A DNA stretch of 64,000 bases from Ceratodon purpureus (Eukaryota > Streptophyta > Bryopsida > Pseudoditrichales > Ditrichaceae), in the NCBI GenBank assembly GCA_014871385.1, contig CM026423.1, forward strand, positions 1,277,128 through 1,341,127, read 5' to 3'. The notes below the pieces were generated by a model. It was given only the letters and a program-made list of their open reading frames with translations. It did not search any database and had not been told where the DNA came from. Numbering within the stretch: the stretch's first letter is position 1; each line of letters opens with the position of its first letter. A program made the position numbers and the translations under genes. Below are positions 34,946 to 48,556 of this stretch, piece by piece.

Positions 34946-37164
34946 TAATAGAATTGCAACACTTGGAAGGTAGGCTGGTGGGAAAGAGTTGTTGTTATAT
35001 TCCAAATTAGTGTAGTGCCATGCATGGGTATGGAAGTAGTCATCACAATGTTCATCCTGAACTTACGTGACAGTGTTATCATTCGTCCAAGTAAACCTAG
35101 GTCCTGGAGGTGGGATGGTAAAGGCCATGCTTTCCTGCCAGTGCAGTGCCAGTGCCAGTGCCGTGCCAGTGCCAGTGAGGAAAGAAGCAGGAAGGAATCC
35201 AGGATGATGGAAAGCACGAGTGACGACGACGACGACAACGACGACTAAGTGGAAGAAGATGGAAATGACGATGATGGAGGGAGGGAGGGAGGGAGGGAGG
35301 GAGTAGCTAGAAATCATGTATGAATGTCGGCCAGCACTGGAGCACATGGGCAGGCTAGGCTACACTAACTTACTAATGCATGCGAGGGAGGGAGGGAGCA
35401 CTAAGTTCCCACTGTGCCTCGAATATTCCTCATTCGCTGCCATTGGATGAACAGAAGGAAATGCTGCCAGGGCTCTCAGTGCCGTCTGCCATTCGATGAC
35501 TACTACTACTACTACTGCGGAGTAGGAGTACTACTTTGTAGGCACTGGCTGCAGTGACGAACGACTCTTCCATTGGGCTGCCTGCCTACAGGACTTTCTT
35601 GCTTTCTAGGCAACGGCCCTTCTTGGCCTTGGCCTGGAAGTTGGGAAGGAAATGAGAACACTAACATACACTAACTTACTCTTCTACGCGTACAGACCGT
35701 GACAATTACTAACAGCCTGCTCAGTGCTCAGTGCTCACTGTTTCACAATTAACATAGCCTACTAGAGTAGAGTGAAAGCAGCACGAGTCGTTACTTAATT
35801 GAAAGAAGCGATTACAATGAATTTCATTGAACTTGCACAGTGACCACTGACCACATTCAAGCAGTGACAACTTACTTGTTGCTTTCACTCGGTCCCTGCA
35901 CTTTTTCAGACTCCTCCACTATATCTGGGGACCGGCTGCACAGGCACAGGGGAGGCTCCCCTCCTTCCGCCGCATGCGGCATGCCACCCAAATTCCAAGT
36001 TCCAAGTTCCAAGTTCCAACGATAGATATTGTGTCACTGCAATCTGCAAACCCTGACTCCGTCAGCCTCATGCCAACTGCTCAAGTAAGTTGTAAGTTGT
36101 TGTTGTTGATGTATATTTGAATTCAGTCGGCTATACTACCACCAACTTAACTTAGTTGTAAGTTCTGACTGAGTTTGTTCATTCGTTCCTTGCTTGAAGC
36201 TTGTTGAATCAATCAGTGGTGATCCTGGTGCCGTGGTGCCGGTGTTGGTGCAGCAAAGTGCAACCCCCCCTCCCCTCCCCTCCCTCGCTCCCCCTTTTTT
36301 AGCTCTCCACCTGTGCCCTGGCGCGCGCTCCTCGGGATCACGGGGCCGCGCTCTCCGCTCCACTGGCACTCACTGGGTCTGGAGTCTGGACGACTCACTC
36401 TGGCTGCTTCTTCCATTGCTCCTTCAATTGCTACTCCTACTTCACTTTCTCACGGACAGACAGACGGACTAGTGCCTGCCCCCCTCCCTCCCCCCTCTCT
36501 CTGCTGTCACCATCTCCTTCTCCCTCGTTTGCACTTCGCCTTGTGCGTGCACTCACAGGACTCATACTCTCTCACCCCCCCCTCTCTTGCGTTCGTTCTC
36601 CGGGTCTGTCGCTGCTTCCAGGTACTCCGCTGATTGTGATCATGCTCTATACATCTCCTCTGCTGGAGCTATATTGTGTCGTTTGCCCTTTTCCAAGACT
36701 TCTCAGTTTGCGGAACTGTTGTGGGTTTCTACGTGGGTGCTTGCTTGAGTCTTCTCTCATATCTGGGGTTTCGCGATTTGTTTCCTGTTGCACCTCATGT
36801 GGTCCTTACAACTTTCTAGAGCCCTGTTTCGCATCGTTGCTCTCCTGCCTTTCTTGGGTGCCGAATCGCTGAATTACATGTCAAAGTTCCTTGCAATCCC
36901 TTCACAGGATTACCAGGATATCGTGAGAGACTGTATGTGTGTTGCACATGGTGCAGGTGTGTCCTCATCTGGTCATATCGTTATCACAGAGTGGACCAGC
37001 TTCATAATCTGTGCGTGACTGTGTCTATACTGAACCCTAACTTTGCATAGCACGGGGTGTATTTTGCAGAAGAATGCATTGCAGATCATAGTGCGCATGT
37101 AGAAGACTAGACGAAAGCGGGTTTCGCTGTCGTTCGCGAGAAAGGGTTGGAATCTTCTATTTAC
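34946..37164. other. Upstream region of the Ca2+-ATPase gene with simple repeats
   Basis: No separate gene is recognised. Simple repeats include CCAGTG units near 35142-35180, GACGAC units near 35220, a GGGA array at about 35276-35303, CTA triplets near 35500 and AAGTTCC units near 36000. From about 36240 the plus strand is C+T-rich (CCCCTCCCCTCCCTCGC), as plant promoters and 5' leaders often are. The ATPase transcript leader probably begins in this stretch. Confidence 0.5.
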
Positions 37165-40100
37165 ATGCCCGAGGGAGAGGAAGGTTTTCTGTCCCCTCGA
37201 GGACTGGCCCCTCGACTGGAGAATTTGACTTCGATGAGGAATTTCACGATTCCTTCGAAGGGCGGTGACCCTGAATCGCTGGAAACTTGGCGTAAGTACA
37301 GCCTCGCCCTGAATGCTACCCGCCGATTCCGATATACTGCCGACTTGGAGAAACGGAGAGAGCGGGCAGAAGCATTGGAGGTGCGGAATTATCTGTGCTT
37401 CTCCCATCTTTTTATTGGTTATGGGAATTCAACCCAGGATTCTCGCTTTTCAATAGACTTCACGCCTCATTTCATTTGGTGTTGCTGATCTGCGCCAGTC
37501 CTCCGAGTTTCAAAATTTCTCGAATTTCTGTTTGTGAACTTTCATCGATTCATATCAGCCGATTACAGTGAATGTTTTAGTCTTTCAATTTGGATGTAGC
37601 CCGGTTTAAGATGAAGGCTTGTACATCTAGTGCTTACAATTTTTGAAGACTAGACGAATCTGAGAAGGATATTTTGAGCCAGAGAGGATTCTCTCAGTAA
37701 CTCTCATTGTTGAATAATGGTATCGGCGGATTGGATCCGCTCTCTAATTGCCGCTGTTCATGGTGTGGGTGAGTGTTGTTAAGAGCATGCTTGACCTGAC
37801 TACCATGCTTAAGTGACACAGGCAATTTCCCAAGGCTACGACTGTATGCTTTTCTGTCGAGTATGTCTCTCACGTTACATCTTGTTCATCTGTAATTGTG
37901 GGCATTGTATACGTTCTGATGTCTCAAGGACATTCTGGTTTTATGTTTGCAGCAAAAACGTTGTAAACTGCGCACGGTTGGTGCCGCCGCTAAAGCTGCA
38001 TCCAGAATCAATGGCAGTAAGTTTGCTACCTGTTGCACTCCCGTAGTGTTCCTCCTCACATGCAGCATGGGAGGTTCCAACCTACCACTTGAATTCTTGC
38101 TCTTGTGAAGTGCTTGGTACAAACCTGCCACTTCCGTGAACTCGTTTGACGGAGGTAAATACTGTGTTTGTTTTGATTTCCATTCAGTGCAGTTGCGTTT
38201 TTGTGCACAATACATAGATGAATCACGTTGATGGTTGGAAATTTGGTTGCAGTAATAAAGAGCATGAAACCTTCAGCGGACGTGCAAGGGATAACTAGTT
38301 ATGAGGTGGGGGTAAAACAGCTTGCACATCTCGTTGAAAGTAAAGACTCAGATATGCTTGAAGATTTGGGTGGTGTCATGGGGTTAGCTCAGAAGCTGGA
38401 GACCTCCCCAAAGCAGGGTCTGCAGATGGATGAGAGTGATCTTGATCAGCGACGTGACGTCTTCGGGACAAATACGTATCCGGAAAAGCCACCTAAAGGG
38501 TTTTGGACCTTCGTGTGGGAGGCCATGCACGATTTGACTCTCATCATTCTGGCCGTGTGCGCAATTGTTTCCCTCATCATTGGTGTCATTACGGAGGGAT
38601 GGCAAGAAGGGTGGTACGATGGTGCTGGAATTGGATTTAGCATCGTGCTTGTGGTATTTGTGACGGCCACTAGCGACTACCAGCAGTCTCTGCAATTCAG
38701 GGATCTCGAAGCCGAGAAAAAAAAAATATTCATTGAAGTGACGCGCAAGTCCCGCCGCCAGAAAGTACTCATCTTTGAGATTCTCGTTGGCGACATAGTG
38801 CACCTGAGTATTGGTGATCAGGTTCCAGCAGACGGTTTGTATATCTCTGGATGTGGTCTGTCTATCGACGAGTCGAGCATGACAGGTGAGAGCGAACCTC
38901 TAAAGATTAATGAAGAGAACCCATATCTTCTTTCGGGGACGAAAGTCCAGGACGGTAGTGGACTGATGCTTGTCACTGGGGTCGGCATGAACACGGAATG
39001 GGGTCATCTCATGGCCACACTAAGCGAGGGTGGCGACGATGAAACCCCCTTACAGGTGAGAAGGCTCTTCTGATATCCATTTCGACAAATGACATACTCC
39101 TAATACGTATACTCACACTGTCCACTTGCTTCGTACACAGCGTGGTATCAGGAAATGTAACTTTGCCATTTATTTGAAAATTTGTTGGCATTAATTAGAA
39201 CTCTCATGCACTAGAACTGAAGGGCTGGCGTGAACTTTAGAGATATAGAAAGGGACACATGACAATTTACATTTTCAATGAGGTGTTTCGTCCATCTTAT
39301 TCCCGCATTTCTGTGCAGGTGAAATTGAATGGTGTGGCTACACTCATCGGCAAGATCGGTTTGATGTTTGCAGTCGTAACCTTCTTAGTCCTCTTAGGGA
39401 GGTACTTGTATGCGAAAGAGTCGCTTTCAGAATGGTCTGGCGCGGACGCATTGACTATTGTGAACTACTTCTCCATTGCTGTGACTATCATTGTTGTCGC
39501 TGTTCCCGAAGGACTTCCATTGGCTGTCACACTTACGCTTGCATTTGCGATGAAGAAAATGATGTATGACAAGGCTCTTGTGCGGCATCTGTCAGCTTGT
39601 GAAACCATGGGATCAGCTACCACTATCTGCAGTGACAAAACGGGTACCCTGACCACAAATGAAATGACTGTCACCAGGGCATGGGTCGCAGGAAAGCTTC
39701 GTGATGTGGCGAACATCAAATCTGATCTTTCTGAGGAATGCTTTCAAACACTTCTGGAAGGGGCATTTCAAAACACCAGTGGGGATGTTCAAGATAGCAA
39801 CGATGGTTCTCCTGCCTCTCTCCTCGGCACACCCACTGAAACAGCTGTTCTGCGGTTCGGTTTGGATGTGGGTGGTAAGTTCAAAGAGTGCTGCAGTAAA
39901 GGCGAGATGGTGAAAATGGAACCATTTAATTCCATTCGCAAGACAATGGGAGTTGTTGTGAAGGACTCCGAGACTGAGCAACTGCGTGCACATTTGAAGG
40001 GTGCGTCTGAAATTGTACTCAAGCAGTGTGACAAGTATGTTGACGCCGATGGAAACATTGTTCCCTTGGATGAGGCTAAAGTGAAAGAGATCAAAGGCAT

Positions 40101-42171
40101 CATTCACACATTTGCCGATGACGCTTTACGAACTTTGTGTCTGGCTTATAGAGAAATTGATATTTGCCCTGGTCGGGATGATCCGATTCCGGACAAGGGT
40201 TTCGTATTGGTAGCGATTGTAGGGATCAAGGATCCTGTCCGTGATGGAGTCAAAGAGGCTGTACGGTTATGTTTTGCTGCTGGAATTAAGGTAAAAGCGA
40301 CCTTGACTTTGCTGGGATATCTATCTGTCTGTTTATCTATATATCTACGAGTTACTTTTGAAACGACATATATTTGACAATGTAGTAATTTTCAAACGTA
40401 TGAAGGTGCGAATGGTGACTGGCGATAATCTCACTACAGCAAAGGCTATTGCTCGGGAATGCGGGATTCTTACTGACGGAGAGGCAATCGAGGGTCCTAC
40501 GTTCCGGGATATGAACCCCCAAGACATGAAGGAACTTATCCCGAAGTTGCAGGTGAAGTTTCATGTAGAGTTTGCTCCTTCACTTTCGAATCCATTTCTC
40601 AGTTATTAAGCATCTTTCCAGATTGTGCAATCTTATCATAATCTGTGTTGCGTTCTGGATACGTGACAGGTCATGGCAAGATCTTCACCTTCAGATAAAC
40701 ATACATTGGTCCGTGAGCTTCGTGAATTGGGAGAAGTGGTGGCTGTGACTGGAGATGGCACCAATGATGCTCCTGCTTTGCATGAAGCTGATATTGGATT
40801 AGCCATGGGCATTGCGGGCACGGAGGTACGTATCTTTTACGACACGTACTTGGAGATCTGGAGAGCTGTAACCACGAATGGCCATATGATTGCTTATGTC
40901 CAAAGTGGCAAATGTTTATTACACAGTGACATTTTTGAAACCGATAAGCTAAAGGAGCTAGGCGATATTTGTTTTTTGGGTTCATTTTTATGCTCTATAC
41001 ATCTTTCAAGCAGTTTAGAAATCTCTTGAATACATTTGAGTTCCAGTTTTGGGATAGATTGGTCCATGATAATTTGGATTTCTCCTGGCTTTCAGGTCGC
41101 AAAGGAGAGCGCTGATGTGGTGATTTTGGACGATAATTTTGCCACCATTGTGGTAGTTGCCAAATGGGGTCGGTCTGTATATTCCAATATTCAAAAGTTT
41201 GTTCAATTCCAGCTCACCGTCAACCTGGTTGCCCTGGTCATCAATTTCAGTTCCGCTTGCATCACAGGTGACTTCTTATAAAAACCTATCCTACAGTCTT
41301 CGATTTCAGGATATCGTATGTTGTATCGTTCAGTGGCTGGACGGCTTCTTATCTTGCATTGACATATTTGCATGATGTATGCTATCAGGTACTGCGCCTC
41401 TTACCGCAGTTCAGCTCCTGTGGGTGAACCTAATAATGGATACGCTAGGGGCGCTTGCTTTGGCCACGGAGCCCCCTTACGACGAGCTGATGACGCGACC
41501 TCCTGTTGGTCGACATGGGAGCTTTATAAGCAATGTGATGTGGCGCAACATCTTTGGTCAGGCTATTTACCAGTTGGCTGTCCTCTCTGTATTGCAGTAC
41601 AAGGGGAAGGAGATTCTTCACCTTGAGGGGGATGGCTCCACAGAACTATTGAACACAATGATTTTCAACGCCTTTGTCTTTTGTCAGGTATTATTTTGCA
41701 GTTCCACATTGTCTCTGGAGGTGATTAGAACTTTTCAGTTCTCAACTTTGTACCTGGCAGTGCTTTTTATGAATAGAACATTTTGATTACACAGATCCTG
41801 AATTGTTGTGGCTGGCAAATTTGTTATTTCAGGTATTCAACGAGATCAATGCACGAGAGATGGAAAAATTGAACGTCTTCGAGCACACATTTAACAATCC
41901 GGTCTTCATTGCCATCCTTTCTTTCACCGTTGTCTTTCAAGTCCTATTGGTACAATTCTTGGGGAAGTTTGCAGGTACAGTCCCGTTGAATAAGGAGCAA
42001 TGGATTATAACTGTGGGCATCGGGTTTATGAGCTTATTTATAGCCGTAATTGTAAAGTTCATTCCCACACCCAAAGCTCCAATGTTCGGTGGTGCCTCGA
42101 GAAGTGATCCTGATTTTATCGAAGTCAACGGCTATCGAGTGCTTGCCAGTGAACCTGGACTTGATGCGTAA
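37165..42171 (+). CDS. ACA: Autoinhibited P2B-type Ca2+-ATPase (calmodulin-regulated)
   Basis: Nine coding exons join in frame to 1055 residues: 37165-37380, 37953-38016, 38253-39055, 39319-40290, 40406-40552, 40670-40825, 41096-41267, 41389-41687 and 41833-42171. The first two encode the plant-type N-terminal autoinhibitory, calmodulin-binding region ([20 protein letters not shown], basic [18 protein letters not shown]). Then come TM1-TM2, the actuator motif MTGES (about 305), TM3-TM4 with [11 protein letters not shown], the phosphorylated Asp467 in [11 protein letters not shown], the nucleotide-binding KGASE, MVTGDN, the hinge [11 protein letters not shown] and TM5-TM10. The protein pumps Ca2+ out of the cytosol using ATP, at the plasma membrane, ER or vacuole. 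No break or missing key residue is seen. The start is the first in-frame ATG before the basic region; upstream in-frame sequence offers only TTG. Confidence 0.96.
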
Positions 42172-43644
42172 TCGTTAAGATTCGCCAAGTTTCTACTAGG
42201 CTGGCTGGATTCAGTACGACAGATCATTTATAGGGATACTAGCGTAGTACGGTGTTGAGGAACGATGGCCGGTCCTTCAGGGGATAGTCGAGCCAGACAT
42301 GGAATTGCGGTTGTGCATGGTCATCTAAAAATTAGATTCTGAGTCGTGAGTTTTTGCTTGAATCAACAGTGTTTACTTCATTATATTCTTGTTCGAATTT
42401 TTGGGTATATGAAAAGAAGTTGGCCGAGATGTTTTATTAGAAGGTAGTGGTAGAATCAGATAACTCAGGCTTATGTTTAAGCTTACCCTTTCATCGGAAG
42501 CAGCGGTAACTTTTCTAGCTGTATTTAATGAGATGGTTTTCTTGATTTTTGAAAATCCTTCTTTTTGATATTTTTGGTCCAAATTTGTAATCCTTCATTA
42601 CCAACTTCCATTGTATAATTGATGGAATTGGATGAGTAGTAGTTAGCTGTTTGTATTCTTTGTGGTAGTACTTATCATGTTGTCGGCTCACACATACTGC
42701 CTGAGCTTATGATTCACAGGCTACGTAGAAATAATATTTCTTACAAAATCACCGTATTTCAATACTTCCTGCACTGCTCGTATTAAACTGTAAGACATAG
42801 TACACTCATGTACTACACCTCTCAAGGAATTTTCAGTACGCTTACCAAAGCTCGGCGAGTGCTCCAACTGCCACTGGCCAATCCAAATTTCTAACTCAGT
42901 ATGAATTCTAAGTCAGCCACAATAATAAAAACAGTGGAAATAACTTACCACTGGTTTCCAAACTGATGACGGTGTTGTTGCAACGAGTATTTAACACCGA
43001 GAGCACCTTGCAGCGGTAGCCACTACGTCGTCATTCTTCACTTTTCGGAGGGAGGGCCGGCGCTTGCACAGCTGCCAACTCTGCTTCTCTAGAACTCCTC
43101 GATTCTTCAGTCTTGATCGTCACTACGAGTTACTAATATGTTGCTTGCAAGATTTTGCATCATTTTCAAAGCCTGTAGGCTGTAACGTGAACACTTAAAT
43201 CCTGTCGGGTGTTACAATTAGTATTAAATCTGTTCGAATTTATTTCATGTACTCAGATAACTGCGAGCTTGCGATTGATTGTCTTCACGGTTCTTCATTT
43301 AACGCCACTGAATCAGGTGCTCGGTAGTCAATCTTACCTTTGTGGCTTGCACTCGTATCTATTACAGCACGTGAAGCTAGCCAGCGGGCTTTGCAGTGTA
43401 AGTAAATACAGACTCACATAGTGCATACCACTGGAGAAAAGATCTATAGAAATATTCGCTAGGTTTCCAGGGAGATCAACATTTCTATTGATCAATCGGG
43501 TAATGTCTCCAGGAATATCCGATATTGAGTTAGTGATAGTTGTGAAGCAATCAATATTCTCTTAACTAGATCAGTGGACGGAATATGTTCCATAAATGAC
43601 ACAGAATATAACCATGCTTGAGTGTTGCCAGAGACAGAGCTCAA
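42172..43644. other. 3' region of the ATPase gene and spacer
   Basis: T-rich sequence to about 42700, likely 3' untranslated, then a spacer without recognisable coding sequence. The leader of the next gene probably starts in the last few hundred bases. Confidence 0.5.
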
Positions 43645-44640
43645 ATGGCACAATCATCGGCAGAAGCGGCAGCACCAGCGGTGGCCGAGGCCGAGGCCTT
43701 TCTCCGAGTTCATGCCGATGATGCTTGCGATGAGACTTTCTTCCAATGCGGGGCGGTGGATCTGGCCGTCAGCCTGATAGGCCAGTACCTCTACTTTCAC
43801 GACAGCAAAATTGCGGTTCGCATTCTGGAGACGGAAGCGTACCCCGCAGATGATGAAGTATATGGTTATAAGTTTTATGACAGGGCGGTTAACATCAAGG
43901 CTTTGTTGAAGCTCAGGGGCGGTACCCTTGTGGCCTGGAGTCCCTCACATTACACAACAGACTACCCAGACATTTACATCAGTGCTGGGCCGGTGGACAA
44001 CGGCGACTTGGTGCTCATCCGATCATGCGAGCCCATTTTAGGTGCTAGAATATCACACTTCTAAACGGTTTTCGCTTCTGTCCATTGCTCATTTCACATA
44101 TTAATTTGCACACATCATGCATGCACATCTGGTAGATATATAATATCATGTAATAATCATGTGATAATGATGTGATACTTAGGTGCAGTTTGATCTTGAG
44201 AAAAGGACTAATTAGTTGGCACAGTGGCAACGTTGCAAAGAGTCCTGTAATTAATGATCCAGCACACTGAACAATAATATTTCTGTAAAACCATTGATAC
44301 AATATGTGTAGGACTTGATGAGATACTGATTCGTCGCAAAAACCCGGGGACAGCCTCGATCAGAAAGAACCTCCTGATCGGTCCAACAAATGTTTCGGAG
44401 GGGGTAGGAACGGAGTGGCAAAATGATCCCATCCTCTACAGACCCGGAGGAGTGCAGCTCTTTTGTGCAGTATCCGACTTGGCTACAGAGAAGGTGAAGC
44501 GTGGGAAGCGGATCCTGTCACGAGCTACGGCGCATTATGGGTGTGAAGGAACGGACTCCCCGTTCCGCTTTGCCTTGACTACCCCGGCGAACTACAGCTA
44601 TTCTTCCAAGTGCGACGGTCTGCACAAGTGGGAGATCTAG
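43645..44640 (+). CDS. Divergent alkyladenine (3-methyladenine) DNA glycosylase-like protein
   Basis: Two exons (43645-44041 and 44312-44640) join in frame to 241 residues from the first ATG. In order one sees: the lesion-binding helix region (LAVSLIGQYLYF), the active-site motif ILETEAY, whose Glu activates water in the family, a beta-rich stretch ending GDLVLIRSCEPILGLDEILI (compare the LLRALEPLEG block of AAG enzymes), IGPTNVSEGVG (compare the SGPxxLxxALG block) and a C-terminal SPFRFAL. The order and spacing fit the AAG/MPG fold (base excision of alkylated purines in nucleus or organelles). Several usual residues between ETEAY and the EP block, such as the Ala-His-Ser segment and the tyrosine-rich YIIYGM segment, are replaced. 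Activity is therefore uncertain. Ala- and Glu-rich residues 1-20 precede the domain. Confidence 0.6.
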
Positions 44641-47600
44641 ATATTGTCACTCTCCGATCGATGGATCGATGGATGGTCCGATGGATGGATGGATCGAGCG
44701 CAAGTGAAATAAAATCATATACTCCTAATTGATAAGAATTAATTTTGTCCAATGTCCTGCTGTGGTAATCAGTGAATAAAAATAATATTCACCGTAATTG
44801 TGAAATTGTTGTAACTATATATCATGTATTGCGTGGAAGGGAGTATATGTTTGCATATTATGATTAGTGTAGCCACAATAATTAATTAATGGCACAATTA
44901 AAATGACGTTCCATCTCATCAGACTGGGTGACAGAAATTACCATCACCATATATCCATGATCCATGTGCGTATGTTTGTTTTCAGGTTTCCACACCAAGC
45001 TAGGCCTAATTGCTTCCTCCACGAACAACGTCGTGCCATGTTCAACGTAATGTTCGCAGAAGCCAGCGATGACCTCTTTTGCTCTTGACAATATAGTTGG
45101 ACTTTGCGAAAGCTGAACTCATATCATTCGCATACAACTAACTTAGTCATCATCCTTTGCTCTAGCCAACCCACCCTGATACAGCAGTGAACACAAACAA
45201 ACAGCATAATGTAATATATTATGGTTCATTTTGTCTTTAGGAATTAAACCCGTATATAATTCAGACTGAAAGTGCTCCTCACTATGTGCCCAAATCTCAC
45301 TGTGCACCCGGAGTTTAATTAATTAATTAATGCGGGGGTTTGGGGAGGGGTCCACGTAGATTTCCGGAGGGTCAGGGGGGTCCACGTAGTTAGGGTTTAG
45401 GTTTGCGTCAAGCAACAACAGTCTGCTCGCAGGCACCGAAGGCAGAGTTTAATGGTTTTGGAGTTCGGGGTGGATGCTCATGAATTTTGGGATGTTTTAG
45501 GCTATTTGGGTTCCGGGATATGGCAAGGTGAGCGTTGTGGAGTTTGGAGTGAAGGAGGAGGTGTTTTTTGGGGGGTTTGGATGGTAGCCCTAATTTGGGG
45601 AGGAGGGTTTTGAGTTTTGGTGGATTTTTTGGAGAGGAGGGTGTTTGAGTGAATGCTACATTGCGATGGTGAACTTGACCATTCGCCTGGACAAGCCCGA
45701 GGTTGGTCCATTCAGGAAGCAGGAGCAGGGAGCAAACTCCGGGAATGTTGTCAAGGGGCCGTCGATTTCGCCTCACTTGGTCGACACAGACTTGCCGCTC
45801 TTGAAAGGAGTGGGGACTATGTTCTCGGAGCCTTGCAGTGTGAATTTTGTTGGGGTGAAGGCGCGTTGCAGGCAATTTCTGCGTGCGGTGCAATTTCCCC
45901 ATTGCGGTTTACGGTCGGCTGGTATGAGCTCGTTCTGTCGTGGATTTTTCTTTCTTTGAGCACTGGAATTAGGGGTTTGGGATTGTTGGGATAGTTCTCA
46001 TGTTGGTGTATGTGAGTTGGTACAGGGTTAGGAGAATTAGCGGGTTGTTTTATCGATGCGTGTTTTTGCATTGAGTATGTCTTGTGGCTGCTGTTTTTGA
46101 CGCTACATTCGGAGGTCTTGTGAATACTTAGGTTTATGGATGTTCGGGACCAGGGGACTTATGGATGTTTGTTTGGTTCGAAGACTTAAACTGTATGTAT
46201 GGAGAGAGATACGAAACCAGAGTGAGAATATAGAACCAGACATCGCAAATTTATTTTTGAACTTTGAAGGATAGGTTTTATTCTCAATGAGAATTGACGA
46301 GGTTTTGGACTGAATCCTTAGAGACGACATGCAGTGTTGTTAGCATGTTTTTCTCAATGACAGCACATTATTTATGTCTTAATGTTTTCTTGTAAGGCAC
46401 GGATGATCTAGAGCATTTCAACCGGCTGTGTTCGCATGGAATCTGCAGCCGTATAAAAAATACACATACTAATACGGATGAAGTTATGAATGCCACGTAG
46501 AACCCCCTCAAAGGGGTCCACGTGGCACGAAAGGCCCCACAATTAATTAATTAATTAATTCAAAAATTGCACCTTTGACACCTTTGACACTATCAGGGAC
46601 ATCACTAATCAATTCCACCATCATCATTCCTTACTCTTCCACTTAGCTCTTTCCATAAACTGAAAAGAGAGCATTTTAGTGATAATTTCCTGCACATGTA
46701 GGTAGATGACATAATAGGTAGATCATATAAATGGCACTCACGCTGCAGCTTAACCACGAACGAGACAAAACCTCATAGGTACCAATTGCCTTTAGGTAGG
46801 CTATTAGAAAATAATGACTAGAATGAATTAATTGTTGGTAATTTAATCACCATGTCATTAACCCCAATAGGACGAAGCAACCACTTTTGGGTTACGCTAG
46901 AAATAGAAAGCAATGTAAAATGCCCTTGAAGGATCGGATTTGAGTGTTTCTTGTTTTTAACCTCTTTAGAATCAAGTTGGCAATAAGGATACGCTGAAAA
47001 TTCACTAAGAAAGTGCACCCATCATTTTAGAAAAAAGAAATAAGTTGGGTGGTGAGAGTGTTTTTACTGACTCTGAGCACTGTATTTGAACATTGGATTT
47101 CTGTGTATTTTGAACACATTGTGCATTGAAATGAGGATCTCTGCAAGCTGATTCTTTTCTTTAGTATGTTATGCACAATTTCTTAAAGATTTTTCCGAGT
47201 TACCAATTTGGAGAAAATAGGTTTGACATAAGTGTCACTCTGAAATTTGATTTATTTCAACAATGAGTTGTTCCTAACATACTAGAGAAAAGAATTAGCT
47301 TTAGTTGCCAAGTTTCTATAAATTTCTAAAGTAACAATTTTTAGTCAAAGGCGGAAACTCAATGTTAGTATTTCATAAATTCATTGGTCTTTCACACTTC
47401 ACATGTTATTATCTCCCAATCCGGTGCTTCCCCACTACTTTGAAAGATCTTACGGTTAGATTGCTTATGGTGTTTCTCAAATTTGTCTCACATTGGAAGA
47501 TGGAGGTATGACACTATTTTGACTGAAAAAATGTGGAAATTACCCCTTCTTTTTAGGGGTTAATACAGTAACCTCCATTAAATTCACAACTTAATGGCAT

Positions 47601-47894
47601 TGTTCTATTCTATTAGAGGTGGTTGTATAAGGCACTAGTTAACTCACTCCTACAGGATCTCAGGCTTTTATTCCAAGTAATATCATCTAAGCTCAGTAAC
47701 ACCAATCTAAGAATTATATTGCAAGTCATATTATATTTAGAATATCATCTACATCCATAATATAAGATGAACTTTATCCAAATCTGACAAGTAGAAAGTG
47801 TAGCCTTACATTATTCACAGATAGGTCACATCGTAGCCTCAAACTGAATCAATAATTAATATGGGAATTTGTGCTAAAGTACAATTTATTAATT
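44641..47894. other. AT-rich intergenic DNA, no gene assigned
   Basis: Contains GATG/GATC-type simple repeats at 44655-44700 and AATT runs at 45317-45331 and 46541-46560. Open frames at 45408-45994 overlap on both strands and have no recognised domain. The rest is AT-rich. Confidence 0.5.
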
Positions 47895-48556
47895 GGGGGA
47901 GAGCACAATAAAGTGGACTACAAAGTACAACATGTATGATGTGATCACTAGTAAGTGAATATGAAGTGTACTGTTTTTTAAAGATCAAAGCTGATTTTGA
48001 GCATTTTCGTTTAGTTTTTGAGCATTTTAGTCACTTTCTAAAGTGTCATAAGGTATTTTACAAGCATCTTCATAAAAAAAGATCTTCAATTGAAACGTAA
48101 TTTGACCACTAATTCTAAGTTATAAAAATGAACTTTACCAAAGTCTTAGTTTCTTCATTTGGTGCCCTCTACTGTCTTTAGAAGATGTTTTTTTGAATTT
48201 AAAAAATAATGTTCCTTGAAAAAAAACTCACCAAAAGTACTGCAGAAGTGATCCTCTAAAAAAACATCCTTGTGGTACTTTCGGAACCCTAAACCAATTA
48301 ATGAGTATATGAATTGACTATTTTAGAATACCTCTTCGAATACTTCTAAAATAGCTAATTCATACAATAACTTTAAAGTGTCTACTTTGCACAAAACTTT
48401 TCCAATTTGTAGGAAAAAAAAATTTGAGAATCTATATTAGCAAAAACAATTAACTTCAATTACATCTTTCCATCATTTTTGTGCAATTTTTGCAAAAGGG
48501 CTGAAACTGACAAATAGTTAAGCACTTTTATGGTCCACTTTATTGTGCTTCTCCCC
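47895..48556. mobile_element. MITE-like inverted-repeat element
   Basis: Ends are inverted copies: GGGGGAGAGCACAATAAAG at the left and, reverse complemented, GGGGAGAAGCACAATAAAG at the right, with a perfect 16-bp core (GCACAATAAAGTGGAC at 47903-47918 and 48533-48548). AATT stands outside both ends but is palindromic, so it is weak evidence for a target duplication. The 0.66-kb interior is AT-rich and non-coding. Confidence 0.55.

Noticed and set aside
38384-40107. Long minus-strand open frames opposite the Ca2+-ATPase exons
   Set aside because: Shadows of the strongly coding plus strand; no independent similarity.
45408-45994. Overlapping open frames on both strands, up to 164 codons
   Set aside because: No recognisable domain, and composition explains the openness (G+T-rich plus strand).
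45317-46560. Transposon bounded by AATT runs and GGGGTCCACGT motifs
   Set aside because: The motifs are in direct, not inverted, orientation and the AATT runs are simple repeats; no coherent ends.
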